64,000 bases of DNA from DAISJI01 sp964559835. GTDB taxonomy: Bacteria > Acidobacteriota > Terriglobia > Terriglobales > Acidobacteriaceae. The stretch is taken from NCBI GenBank assembly GCA_964559835.1, contig CAZLJE010000005.1:141733-205732 (forward strand). The letters run 5' to 3'. Below are positions 50,245 through 58,800 of this stretch, in pieces. The position numbers and the translations under genes are program-made. Under the pieces are notes generated by a model, which worked only from the letters and a program-made list of their open reading frames with translations, was not told the DNA's origin and made no database searches. Position 1 is the stretch's first letter, and each line of letters opens with the position of its first letter.

Positions 50245-51660
50245 ATGGCCGACAACGAACAATCAAAAACTAAGGACAAGCTCTGGTCTGGCCGCTTCCG
50301 CGAGCCCTTGAACCCCGAGTTCGAGCGCTGGCAGCGATCGTTCCCTTTCGACCGCCGTCTCCTGCGCGATGAGGTCGACGCCAGTGCTGCTTACGCGCGT
50401 GCGCTCCGGCGAGCCGGCATCTTCACCGGCGAAGAAGTCCACGCGGTGACGAACGCGTTGCAGGCGATCGTGGGAAAGGCGAACGATCCCGCATACCTCG
50501 ACGATCCCGACGTCGAGGACGTTCACGATTTCGTCGAGCGCCGCCTGGTGCAGATCGTCGGCGACACCGGCTACAAGCTGCATGCCGGGCGCAGCCGCAA
50601 CGAGCAGATCGCCACCGATCTTCGCCTGTTCTCGCGCCGCTCTATTGACGGGGTCCGCATCTGCCTCGGCGACGTGTGCGATGCTCTGCTCTCGCTCGCT
50701 CGCCGCCACGAATCGGACGCGATGCCGTCCTACACGCATCTGCAACGCGCCGAGCCGGTCACGATCGCGCACTGGTTGCTCGCGTATGTCGAGATGTTCC
50801 TGCGCGATGCGGACCGTCTTGCCGACTGCCGCCGGCGCGTGAACGTCCTTCCGCTCGGCTCGGGCGCGATCGCCGGTCCGGGGATCGCAATCGATCGCGA
50901 GTCGCTCGCCAAAGACCTCGGGTTCGAGGCGATCAGCACGAATTCGATGGACGTCACCAGCGATCGCGATTTCGAGCTCGAGCTGGTCCAGGTGCTCGGG
51001 CACGTGTCGCTGCACGTCAGCCGTATGGCGGAAGAGTTCGCGCTCTTCTCAACCGTCGAATACGGATTCGTGCGATTGCCGGAAGCCTTCGCCACCGGCA
51101 GCAGCGCGATGCCGCAGAAGAAAAATCCCGACGCCCTCGAACTCCTGCGCGGCAAGTGCGGGCGCGTGATCGGAGCGGCAGCGACACTGCAGACCATCAT
51201 CAAGGGCACGCCCCTCGCCTATAACAAAGATTTCCAGGAAGCGCAGGAACCGCTCTTCGATGCCGTTGACACCGTAGTTTTCGCGCTTCCAGTGCTCGCG
51301 GGATTTCTGCGCGCAGTCGCGTTCAACACGGTGCGCATGAAGTCTGCTGCCGCTTCGGGGTACCTGAACGCCACGGCAGCGGCGCGCTACCTGGTATCGA
51401 AGGGTGTCCCATTCCGCATGGCGCACTCGGCGGTGGGGCAAGCCGTGCGCGTTGCTCTCGATAAAGGGTGCGAACTCCAGGGCTTATCGCTTGAAGAGCT
51501 GCGCCAGTTCCGCCCCGAATTCGGCGACGACTTCTATCGCGCGCTCGAGCTGGATGCCGTCCTGGCCAGCCACGATGTCCCGGGCGGCACCGCGCCGAAT
51601 CGCGTCGCCGAAGCGATTTCATCTGCTGAAAAACGCATCAGCGCGATTCGCCAGAAATAA
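50245..51660 (+). CDS. argH: Argininosuccinate lyase
   Basis: Cleaves argininosuccinate to arginine and fumarate, 471 residues. Fumarase/aspartase-superfamily signature GSSAMPQKKNPD (about 286-297) with the catalytic Ser loop, HAGRSRNEQIATDLRLF, YTHLQRAEPVTIAHWLLAY. The ATG at 50245 is at the family start; longer upstream frame runs through repeats and is rejected. Terminator and repeats separate it from argG. Confidence 0.96.
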   Translation: MADNEQSKTKDKLWSGRFREPLNPEFERWQRSFPFDRRLLRDEVDASAAYARALRRAGIFTGEEVHAVTNALQAIVGKANDPAYLDDPDVEDVHDFVERRLVQIVGDTGYKLHAGRSRNEQIATDLRLFSRRSIDGVRICLGDVCDALLSLARRHESDAMPSYTHLQRAEPVTIAHWLLAYVEMFLRDADRLADCRRRVNVLPLGSGAIAGPGIAIDRESLAKDLGFEAISTNSMDVTSDRDFELELVQVLGHVSLHVSRMAEEFALFSTVEYGFVRLPEAFATGSSAMPQKKNPDALELLRGKCGRVIGAAATLQTIIKGTPLAYNKDFQEAQEPLFDAVDTVVFALPVLAGFLRAVAFNTVRMKSAAASGYLNATAAARYLVSKGVPFRMAHSAVGQAVRVALDKGCELQGLSLEELRQFRPEFGDDFYRALELDAVLASHDVPGGTAPNRVAEAISSAEKRISAIRQK

Positions 51661-51694
51661 CGTGTATTTTCATTTCCCTGTAACAATTCCGCCC

Positions 51695-51700
51695 TATAGT
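51695..51700 (+). promoter_or_regulatory. -10-like TATAGT before phoU
   Basis: TATAGT ends 6 nt before the ATG at 51707; a transcript would begin at or next to the start codon. Confidence 0.35.
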
Positions 51701-51706
51701 TAGTGC

Positions 51707-52405
51707 ATGGCGGCACAGCAAGAGCGCACTCCGGTCTTCATGCTCACGCTCCTCTCGTGCGAGGTGGCGCGTGGTGCAGCGGCGAATCTCGCGGACGCGC
51801 TCGCCGGCGGCGCCGGGCAATGCCACGAGTTCGTGACCGAGGCTGAACTCCGCCTGGACCAGTTCGATCGCGAAATCGACGAGCGCGTGACCGAGGAGCT
51901 GTCGCACAGCCCGGGGAATGCCCGCGAATTGCTTGCCTGCATGAAGTTCATCGTCGACCTGGAGCGCATCGGCGACCTGCTCGCCTCCGTGTCCAGTTGC
52001 TCTGTGGGCCTGCAGCGCCGGATCGCGACGCAGGACATGGGCGACCTCATCCGCATGGCGACGATCCTCGAGCACATGCTGGCCGACGCGCAGACCTCGT
52101 TCGCCAACGCCGACCTCGACCTCGTGCTGGCCATCCTGCGCGCGGACTCGGAACTCGACCGCCTGCGCAATCTGACGCTCATGCGCCATCTCGAAGGCGC
52201 GCCCGAAACTGCGCCACACGACAGCATCCACGTTGTCTTCATGGCGCAAGCGTTGGAGCGCTGCGGCGACCACGTCAAGAATCTCGCCGAAACCATCTGC
52301 CATCTCGTGACCGGCAAGAGTGTCCGCCATGTTTCGCAACGCGACGGCCGCTCCACCGAGCAGATGTACCTCGATTTCCTGCGCGCGCGCTCGCTCGGAG
52401 CTTAG
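51707..52405 (+). CDS. PhoU-family phosphate-signalling regulator
   Basis: A 232-residue helical protein with two PhoU repeats, each ending in the metal-binding motif: CMKFIVDLERIGDLLASV (about 85) and VVFMAQALERCGDHVKNLAETI (about 185). PhoU proteins repress the Pho regulon and affect polyphosphate levels. It begins the plus-strand polyphosphate group (phoU, ppk1, sixA), with ppk1 70 bp downstream. No pst transporter genes are seen. Confidence 0.85.
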   Translation: MAAQQERTPVFMLTLLSCEVARGAAANLADALAGGAGQCHEFVTEAELRLDQFDREIDERVTEELSHSPGNARELLACMKFIVDLERIGDLLASVSSCSVGLQRRIATQDMGDLIRMATILEHMLADAQTSFANADLDLVLAILRADSELDRLRNLTLMRHLEGAPETAPHDSIHVVFMAQALERCGDHVKNLAETICHLVTGKSVRHVSQRDGRSTEQMYLDFLRARSLGA

Positions 52406-52475
52406 TTTCTTCCTCGTACCTGGTACCTCGCTTGATGCCTCGTGCTTCTCCGGTCTAGCATGGTGCTTGACTGCC

Positions 52476-54641
52476 ATGGCTCGCCCGTCTCTGGAAAATC
52501 CCGGCCTCTATAACAATCCCGAGATCTCCTGGCTCGCCTTCAACCGCCGCGTGTTGGAAGAAGCCGAGGACGAGCGCAATCCACTGCTCGAGCGCGTGAA
52601 GTTCCTCGCCATCACGGCCAGCAATCTCGACGAATTTTTCGAGGTCCGCATTTCCAGCCTCCTGCAAAAGATCGAGGACGGCCACGGCGAGCCCGGACCC
52701 GACGGCATGTCGCCCCTTGAAGAGCGCGATTTCCTGGCACGCCAGACCCACGATTTCGTCGATGCCCAGTACCGCTGCTGGAACCAGCAGTTGTTGCCCG
52801 CACTCGCGGACAAAGGCATCCGCGTCCTGTCGCTCGCGGAACTCAGCCCCGAGCAGCAATCGTTCGTCCAGGAGTATTGCGAGCGCGAACTCGATCCATT
52901 GCTGACGCCCGTCACCATCGATCCCGCGCACCCGTTTCCACGCGTCATCAACAAGGCGCTGTGCGTGGCGTTGCTGCTGAGGCGGCGGCGACGCGCGTCG
53001 GCGAACTTCATGGGCGTGATCACCGTTCCGCGCGCTTTGCCGCGCCTGGTACGACTCCCGTCCGACGAAGACCGCACCGACTACATCGCCCTCGCCGATC
53101 TCGTCCTCTTTCACGCCGCGGGGATGTACCGCGGATACGACATCATCAGCTCCGCCGCGTTCCGCGTGACGCGCAACAGCAACCTGTACATCGAAGAGGA
53201 AGAAGCCCGCAGCCTGATGGAGTCCGTCCGCACCGAGCTCCACAACCGACGGCGCGGCGACGCTGTTCGCCTGGAGATCGAGGCTGGCGCCGATCCCGAG
53301 ATGATCGAGCGCCTGCGCGTGATGTTTGGGCTCGAGATCTGGCAGGTCTATCAGACAGAGGGGCCGGTAAACCTCTCGCGGCTTTTCTCACTCGCGCGCG
53401 AGACCGACCGTCCCGACCTGAAGTTCCGCCCGTTCGCACCGCGCCAGCTCCAGCTCACCGCGAAATCGCACGACCTGTTCCAGGAGTTGCGCCTCCACGA
53501 TGTGATGCTCCACCACCCATTCGACGCGTATGACTCGGTGGTCAGCTTCATCGAGGCCGCCGCCGAGGACCCGGGCGTGATGGCGATCAAGCAGACGCTC
53601 TATCGCACCGGCGAGGAGTCGCCGATCATCCAGGCGCTTGTCGAAGCCGCGGCGCGCAAGGAAGTGACCGTGGTCGTGGAGCTGAAGGCGAGATTCGACG
53701 AGGCCTCGAATATCAAGTGGGCGCGCCATCTCGAAGACGCCGGCGTACAGGTGTTCCACGGCCTGGTCGGCCTGAAGACCCACGCCAAGCTCTGCCTGCT
53801 CGTGCGCCGCGATCCCGACGGCATCACTCGCCGCTACGCGCACCTCGGAACGGGCAACTACAACACCACCACGGCCAAGCTCTACACCGATCTCAGCGTG
53901 CTCACCGCGAATCCGGACATGACGCAAGCGGTGCACGACGTTTTCAACTTTCTGACCGCATACGCTGAGCATCCCGACTATGAGCCGCTGATGCTCGCGC
54001 CCCTGGACATGGCGCAGAAGATCATCAACCTGATCGACCGCGAAGCCGATCACGCCCGCCGAAAGCGCCCCGCATGCATCGTCGCCAAGATGAACGCGCT
54101 TACCGACAAACAAGTCATCCAGGCGCTCTATCGCGCGTCGCAGGCAGGCGTGCAGATCGACCTGATCGTCCGCGGTATGTGCGCGCTTGTGCCCGGGGTG
54201 CGCGGCGTCAGCGACCGCATCCGCGTGCGCTCGATCGTCGGACGCTTCCTCGAGCACAGCCGCATCTTTTATTTCGCGAACGACGGCGACGGCGAAGCCT
54301 GGCTGGGCAGCGCCGACTGGATGCCGCGCAATCTGTACGACCGCGTCGAGGTGCTGTTCCCCGTGCGCGATGCCTTGATGTGCCAGCGGCTGATGGACGA
54401 GATCCTCGCCGCTTATCTTGCCGACACCGAGAAAGCGCGGATACTGCAACCGGACAGCAATTACGTCCGGGCGTACGAGTTGCCTGGCCGCCCGCGCACG
54501 CTGTTCAACGCGCAGGAATTCCTCATCGAGGTCGCCGAGGGCCGCAAGTCGGTTGACGATATTCCGGGGCACCCGAAAAAGCCGCGTGCGACGGGACGAC
54601 GTGTCCGAGTTCCGAGATCGAAGGCCGAAGTGGTCGGATGA
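52476..54641 (+). CDS. ppk1: Polyphosphate kinase 1
   Basis: Synthesises polyphosphate from ATP, 721 residues. N-terminal, head and catalytic domains are in order. PPK1 motifs: PEISWLAFNRRVLEEAEDERNPLLERVKFLAITASNLDEFFEVR, the autophosphorylated His in GLKTHAKLCLLVRR, LGTGNYN, and the second His region LEHSRIFYF. The ATG at 52476 opens with the family N-terminus; an open frame further upstream overlaps phoU and is not conserved. A short repeat (cgtacctggtacctcg) lies in the 70-bp gap. Confidence 0.96.
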   Translation: MARPSLENPGLYNNPEISWLAFNRRVLEEAEDERNPLLERVKFLAITASNLDEFFEVRISSLLQKIEDGHGEPGPDGMSPLEERDFLARQTHDFVDAQYRCWNQQLLPALADKGIRVLSLAELSPEQQSFVQEYCERELDPLLTPVTIDPAHPFPRVINKALCVALLLRRRRRASANFMGVITVPRALPRLVRLPSDEDRTDYIALADLVLFHAAGMYRGYDIISSAAFRVTRNSNLYIEEEEARSLMESVRTELHNRRRGDAVRLEIEAGADPEMIERLRVMFGLEIWQVYQTEGPVNLSRLFSLARETDRPDLKFRPFAPRQLQLTAKSHDLFQELRLHDVMLHHPFDAYDSVVSFIEAAAEDPGVMAIKQTLYRTGEESPIIQALVEAAARKEVTVVVELKARFDEASNIKWARHLEDAGVQVFHGLVGLKTHAKLCLLVRRDPDGITRRYAHLGTGNYNTTTAKLYTDLSVLTANPDMTQAVHDVFNFLTAYAEHPDYEPLMLAPLDMAQKIINLIDREADHARRKRPACIVAKMNALTDKQVIQALYRASQAGVQIDLIVRGMCALVPGVRGVSDRIRVRSIVGRFLEHSRIFYFANDGDGEAWLGSADWMPRNLYDRVEVLFPVRDALMCQRLMDEILAAYLADTEKARILQPDSNYVRAYELPGRPRTLFNAQEFLIEVAEGRKSVDDIPGHPKKPRATGRRVRVPRSKAEVVG

Positions 54642-54702
54642 AGAATTAACCTGCCATTCACATTTGCTAAAGCTTGTGATTTATCATTCTTGATTCTTCA
54701 TT

Positions 54703-55203
54703 ATGCTCGTTTACTTCGTACGCCACGCCTCCGCCGGACAGCACAAGGCCGACCCCGCCAAAGACGAGAAGCGCCCGCTCGACAACGACGGCATCGAGCA
54801 GTGCACCAACATGGGCCGCGCCCTGGCAGCGCTCCAGACGCACGTGGACCTGATCCTCTCCAGCCCGCTGAAGCGCGCCGCGCAGACAGCGTCGCTGATC
54901 GCCAACGAACTTGGGTATGAAGAGAAGATCGTCCTCACTCCGGCGCTGCGGCCGGAGGCGAATTACGCCAAGTTCGCCGTGCTCCTGGAAGACAATGCGC
55001 AGCACGAGGCGATCATGGTCACCGGACACAACCCCAACTTGAGTGAGTTTCTAGGACGGCTGATCGGTGGCGGCAGTCGTGCAGGCACGGACCTGAAGAA
55101 GGGCGCGGTCGCTCGCGTCGAAGTGGATCGCCGCCGCGGCATCCTGCACTGGGTGCTTACGCCCAAGGTGGTGCGCACCTTGACGAGCGTGGATAAGCAA
55201 TAG
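54703..55203 (+). CDS. sixA: Phosphohistidine phosphatase SixA
   Basis: A 166-residue histidine-phosphatase (phosphoglycerate-mutase fold). The RHG motif is RHASAG (residues 7-12), with SSPLKRAAQTA and the second His in TGHNPNLSEF. SixA dephosphorylates phosphohistidines in phosphorelays and PTS proteins. Its place between ppk1 and the polyphosphatase genes suggests a related role here, which is inferred. Confidence 0.93.
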   Translation: MLVYFVRHASAGQHKADPAKDEKRPLDNDGIEQCTNMGRALAALQTHVDLILSSPLKRAAQTASLIANELGYEEKIVLTPALRPEANYAKFAVLLEDNAQHEAIMVTGHNPNLSEFLGRLIGGGSRAGTDLKKGAVARVEVDRRRGILHWVLTPKVVRTLTSVDKQ

Positions 55204-55289
55204 CTGAATTGATGAGTTGATTGGGTGAGCTAAATCACACAATTAAGCAATTCAATCACCCACTCACCAAGTCACCAAATCAGCAAATC
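55203..55289. repeat. Inverted stutter words (TTGATGAGTTGATTGG / CAATCACCCACTCA)
   Basis: Arm 55203-55231 (ctgaattgatgagttgattgggtgagc) and arm 55238-55288 (aattcaatcacccactcaccaagtcaccaaatc) are approximately complementary. They lie between the convergent sixA and ppx/gppA genes. Confidence 0.7.
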
Positions 55290-56785
55290 TAGGATGGATT
55301 GACTTCCAACTCCCTCCCGAACACCGCCCGGAAGTAGCCGCGCTCTTTTTTCAGCGCCCAGACCTCCAGTTCGGCCGTGACGCCGCGCCGCTGGGCGATG
55401 CTGAGCCGCACGCGCCCGTCGCGTACCGAAGTTGAAACTTTGTCCACCGCTCGCCGCCTGCCCTGGTTCAGCGAACGCGCAATGCGCAGCAGCGCGACTG
55501 CTTTTCGCACGTTCTCCCGCTCCAGCGCCGGAAGCGCCCGCAGCAGCTTGTCATTCGGCGCCGGCAGCGCTGCTCCCAGGAAACGCGTGATGGCGGCGAT
55601 GAGCTGTCTCTGGATCGGCGTGTACCCCAAAAGCTCGGAGTGCGCGATCACGTACCATGCGTGCCGGTGCCACCCGGTGCGGTTCACGAAGGCACCCACC
55701 TCGTGCAGCAGTGCACCCGCCGCGACCCAATCGGCGTATTCGGGCGGCAGCCGGTGAACGGGCTTCAATCCGGAGAATAGCTGCAGCACGAGGTGGCGCA
55801 CATGCTCCGCCTGGTCCACTTCTACCCCGTAGCGCTGCATCATGGCGTTAACGGCGTCGTTACGGTCGGAGGCAAGTTGCTTGGCCGGCACAGCCACATC
55901 CAACTCCGCCGCCATCGCCGCCAGCACGCCATCGCGCAAACCGAGATCGGAGTAGCGGTATCCGCGCAGCTTGCAGCGCTGCACGATCTCGGCGTAGACC
56001 GCCGCACCCGCTACGATGATCTCGCCGCGCCGGGTGCCGATGCCCTCGAGCTGGATGCGCTCGTCGTACGACATCTCCGCCAGTTCTTCCGCGGTGTTCA
56101 CGACTTCGCGCGCGAGGACGAAGCGCTCGAGTCCACCCGCCAGCGCCGCGGCCGTGCCGGAGGTCGCGATGATGGTCGCGGGCGCGGCCTTCACCACGCC
56201 TCGGGCTACGCGCTGGAGTTTCTCGGCCACGAACGCGCGCAGGCTCTTCATCTCGTAGTCCTTGGGCGGATCGTGATGGACGAACTCCTGCGTCAGGCGG
56301 ACGGCGCCGACCGGCACGCTGACCGTGTCCTTGATATGACCGTGATTCGAGACCGTCAGCTCGCACGAGCCGCCGCCCAGGTCGATGAGCAGCATCGGCC
56401 ACCGGGACACGCGCATGTTGGTGACGATCCCGAGATGGATCAGCCGCGCCTCTTCGACGCCGGAGATGACTTCGATCTCCCACCCCGTGCGCACCCGCAC
56501 CCATTCAATGAACGCCTGCGCATTCTGGGCATCGCGCAGCGCGCTGGTGGCGGTGACGCGCACGCGCACGTCGCCGTAGAGGTCCACTGCCTTTCGGAAT
56601 CGATGCAGGACCTTGACCGTGCGCGCCATAGCGTCCGGTGAGAGCATGCGCGTGCGGAAGACCGATTCGCCCAAGCGCACGACTTCGCGGTCTTCGTGCA
56701 GCGTGCTCATCCGCCGCCGCGCCAGACGCGCCACTTTCAAACGAACCGAGTTGGCTCCGATATCGACCGCGGCAAAGGTGGGCAT
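55289..56785 (-). CDS. Ppx/GppA-family exopolyphosphatase
   Basis: Hydrolyses polyphosphate or pppGpp, 498 residues. ASKHA motifs: AAVDIGANSVRLKVARL (phosphate 1), LLIDLGGGSCELTV (phosphate 2), ATSGTAAALAGG; and a C-terminal HD-type domain (YADWVAAGALLHEVGAFVNRTGWHRHAWYVI). The ATG at 56785 starts the family. Lies head-to-tail with sixA and before the CHAD gene on the same strand, 224 bp away. Confidence 0.94.
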   Translation of the reverse strand: MPTFAAVDIGANSVRLKVARLARRRMSTLHEDREVVRLGESVFRTRMLSPDAMARTVKVLHRFRKAVDLYGDVRVRVTATSALRDAQNAQAFIEWVRVRTGWEIEVISGVEEARLIHLGIVTNMRVSRWPMLLIDLGGGSCELTVSNHGHIKDTVSVPVGAVRLTQEFVHHDPPKDYEMKSLRAFVAEKLQRVARGVVKAAPATIIATSGTAAALAGGLERFVLAREVVNTAEELAEMSYDERIQLEGIGTRRGEIIVAGAAVYAEIVQRCKLRGYRYSDLGLRDGVLAAMAAELDVAVPAKQLASDRNDAVNAMMQRYGVEVDQAEHVRHLVLQLFSGLKPVHRLPPEYADWVAAGALLHEVGAFVNRTGWHRHAWYVIAHSELLGYTPIQRQLIAAITRFLGAALPAPNDKLLRALPALERENVRKAVALLRIARSLNQGRRRAVDKVSTSVRDGRVRLSIAQRRGVTAELEVWALKKERGYFRAVFGRELEVNPS

Positions 56786-56793
56786 CGAAAATT

Positions 56794-56905
56794 GGCTCAG
56801 GGCTCAGGGCTCAGGGCTCAGGGCTCGGGGCTCAGGGCTCAGGGCTCAGGACTCAGGGCTCAGGGCTCAGGGCTCAGGGCTCAGGGCTCAGGGCTCAGGG
56901 CTCAC
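56794..56905. repeat. About 16 tandem copies of GGCTCAG
   Basis: A near-perfect 7-bp tandem array (a few units read GGCTCGG or GACTCAG), starting 9 bp upstream of the ppx/gppA start. Confidence 0.95.
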
Positions 56906-56976
56906 GGAAAGACTAATGGAAGTTGATCATGACAGGGAGCCTCTTTTGGGGTACTCAGCGTTTCGTCAGCTCAAAA

Positions 56977-57005
56977 TATTAGCTGGCGACTGATGACTAG
57001 CGACT
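56977..57005. repeat. GCGACTGATGACTAGCGACTGG words
   Basis: Short repeated cgactg/gatgact words just before the CHAD gene stop (57010), of the same style as the tRNA-adjacent words at 44294. Confidence 0.45.
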
Positions 57006-57009
57006 GGTC

Positions 57010-57993
57010 TTACGCCACACCCGCCGTCGTTTTCTCCTCCGAGGTGGGGGACGCTGGTTTTCGGCGCACCGCCGCTGGCCGGCGTTGTCCGTTCTGGGTT
57101 GTCGCCGGCGATTGGAGGCGAGTGACTGGCGGCTGTTGTTGCCGCTTCTCCCGCTCGCGCACCAGCATCGCCCGATAATCCCGCATCAGTTCGCGCTTCG
57201 CGTCGAGGGCGACCGCGCGTGCTTCGACGAACTTGGCATTGGAAACATTGCGCAGCGCCGATACCAGCGCGCTGTCCACCGAACCGGAGAACAGCTCTTC
57301 GGCCGTCACAGTGAGAGTGTGCCAGTCGTGCCAATTTCCGATCGAGTCCTGCACCCGCTTCAGCAGCCCGACAACCCGCTTGGATTCAGGCGAGGGCCCC
57401 GCTATCTCGGCCACGTACCGGATGCGCTTGCAGCGCGTGCGGTAAGCGTGGATGTTGTCGGCGGTGATCGCCTTCGTCTGCCGCGAGAGGCGGGCGAACA
57501 TGCGCAGCGACGCCGAGACCGGGTCGAAGTCGATCCACACCGGCGGCCAGTTGTGTCCGTTCTGCGGTGGCGGCACCGACGCCTGCGCCATCTCCGCCGC
57601 CGTCTGCTGCAGGCGCTTGCGCAGCTTGTCCGTCCTGGTCGCGCGGATCACCTTCTGGAATTGCGCCTCGCATTCCGAGCGGCGATCGGCCAGCGCAGCC
57701 AGCAGGCGCGTCTTGCGCTCCGATTCTCGCCCGATCTTCAAGGTGCGAAGCGCGGCCGCCTGGACATCGAGGTCGCGGACTGCGCCGGCACGCTTCCGCA
57801 GCCGCTTCAGCCCGCGCAAGGTTTTTTGCACGCGCGAGGTTGGGTCGGGATAGACGATCTCCAGGACCGCTTCCAGCCGGCGCGCGGTCGTGCGCACCTG
57901 GTGGACGCGTTCCGCGGTCGGCGCAGCGCCGGTGCGGGAGAGCAGGATATCGAGCCGGCGAAAGAGTGCTTGTGTTCGTTCCTGATCGATCAC
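57010..57993 (-). CDS. CHAD-domain protein (polyphosphate-binding)
   Basis: A 327-residue helical protein. The CHAD domain (about 20-280) has its conserved His/Arg/Lys lattice: RVHQVRTTARRLEAVLEIVYP, LKRLRKRAGAVRDLDVQAAAL, AYRTRCKRIRYVAEIA. CHAD domains bind polyphosphate granules. A C-terminal low-complexity, basic, Pro/Ala-rich tail follows. GTG start at 57993. It stands between the Ppx/GppA gene and the two PPK2 genes, which strongly supports a polyphosphate role. Confidence 0.88.
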   Translation of the reverse strand: MIDQERTQALFRRLDILLSRTGAAPTAERVHQVRTTARRLEAVLEIVYPDPTSRVQKTLRGLKRLRKRAGAVRDLDVQAAALRTLKIGRESERKTRLLAALADRRSECEAQFQKVIRATRTDKLRKRLQQTAAEMAQASVPPPQNGHNWPPVWIDFDPVSASLRMFARLSRQTKAITADNIHAYRTRCKRIRYVAEIAGPSPESKRVVGLLKRVQDSIGNWHDWHTLTVTAEELFSGSVDSALVSALRNVSNAKFVEARAVALDAKRELMRDYRAMLVREREKRQQQPPVTRLQSPATTQNGQRRPAAVRRKPASPTSEEKTTAGVA

Positions 57994-58005
57994 AATAAAA
58001 ACCTT

Positions 58006-58097
58006 GCCACGGATTCACACGGATCAACACGGTATTCAACACGGATCAGGAAAGAATAATTGCCATCATCCGTGAGAATCCGTGGCGATCCGTGGCT
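58006..58097. repeat. Inverted stutter repeat (CCACGGATTCACACGG / ATCCGTGG)
   Basis: Arm 58006-58047 and arm 58069-58097, same family as 44208-44285. It lies between the CHAD and PPK2 genes and runs up to the PPK2 stop codon. Confidence 0.75.
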
Positions 58098-58800
58098 AAT
58101 TTAATCTTTTCTCGATCGCGTCGACGATGGTCTTCACCACCTTAACGCGGGCGTAGTATTTGTTTTCCGCCTCTACTACCGTCCACGGCGCGTACGACGT
58201 GCTCGTGTGCAGCAGCATGTCCTCGACGGCTTCCAGGTAGCGGTCCCACTTCGCCCGGTTCCGCCAATCCTCTTCGGTCAGCTTGTAGGATCGGAACGGG
58301 TCCACTTCGCGGCTCTTGAAGCGCCGCAGCTGCTCTTCTTTGCCGATATGCAGCCAGAATTTACAGATTACCATTCCGGATCCGGACTGGTGCGCCTCGA
58401 ACTCGTTGATCTCACGGAAGGCGCGCCGCCACTCTTCCTCGTTGCAGAAGCCTTCGACGCGCTCGACCAGTACGCGCCCGTAATGGCTGCGGTCCCATAC
58501 GGCGAGGTGGCCGGCGCGCGGCAGTGACTTCCAGAAACGCCAGAGATAATGGTGCGTGCGCTCGTCGCCCTTTGGCGCGGCGAACGGAGTAACGGTGAAG
58601 CCGCGCGGGTCGAGCATTTCGGTCACGCGCTTGATGGCGCCGCCCTTGCCGGCGGCGTCCCAGCCTTCGAATACGCACAGCACCGGCACCTTCTGCTTGA
58701 ACAGGCAGAACTCCAGTTCGCGCAGCCGCACCTGCGCCTTGCCGATCTGCAGCTCGTACGCCGGTTCCGACAGCTTCTTTACCGTCATCTTCTCAAGCAT
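58096..58800 (-). CDS. Polyphosphate kinase 2-family phosphotransferase (second copy)
   Basis: A 234-residue PPK2. Walker A GWDAAGKGGAIKR, lid arginines LDPRGFTVTPF and the second acidic motif VWDRSHYGRVLVERVEGF are present. It transfers phosphate between polyphosphate and nucleotides (AMP/ADP/GDP); the direction is not predictable by eye. It starts inside the end of the preceding PPK2 gene (8-bp overlap), so both are translated from one message. The two proteins are clearly diverged. Confidence 0.93.
   Translation of the reverse strand: MLEKMTVKKLSEPAYELQIGKAQVRLRELEFCLFKQKVPVLCVFEGWDAAGKGGAIKRVTEMLDPRGFTVTPFAAPKGDERTHHYLWRFWKSLPRAGHLAVWDRSHYGRVLVERVEGFCNEEEWRRAFREINEFEAHQSGSGMVICKFWLHIGKEEQLRRFKSREVDPFRSYKLTEEDWRNRAKWDRYLEAVEDMLLHTSTSYAPWTVVEAENKYYARVKVVKTIVDAIEKRLN

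Noticed and set aside
56794..56905. CRISPR array
   Set aside because: Units are 7 bp without spacers; this is a simple tandem repeat.
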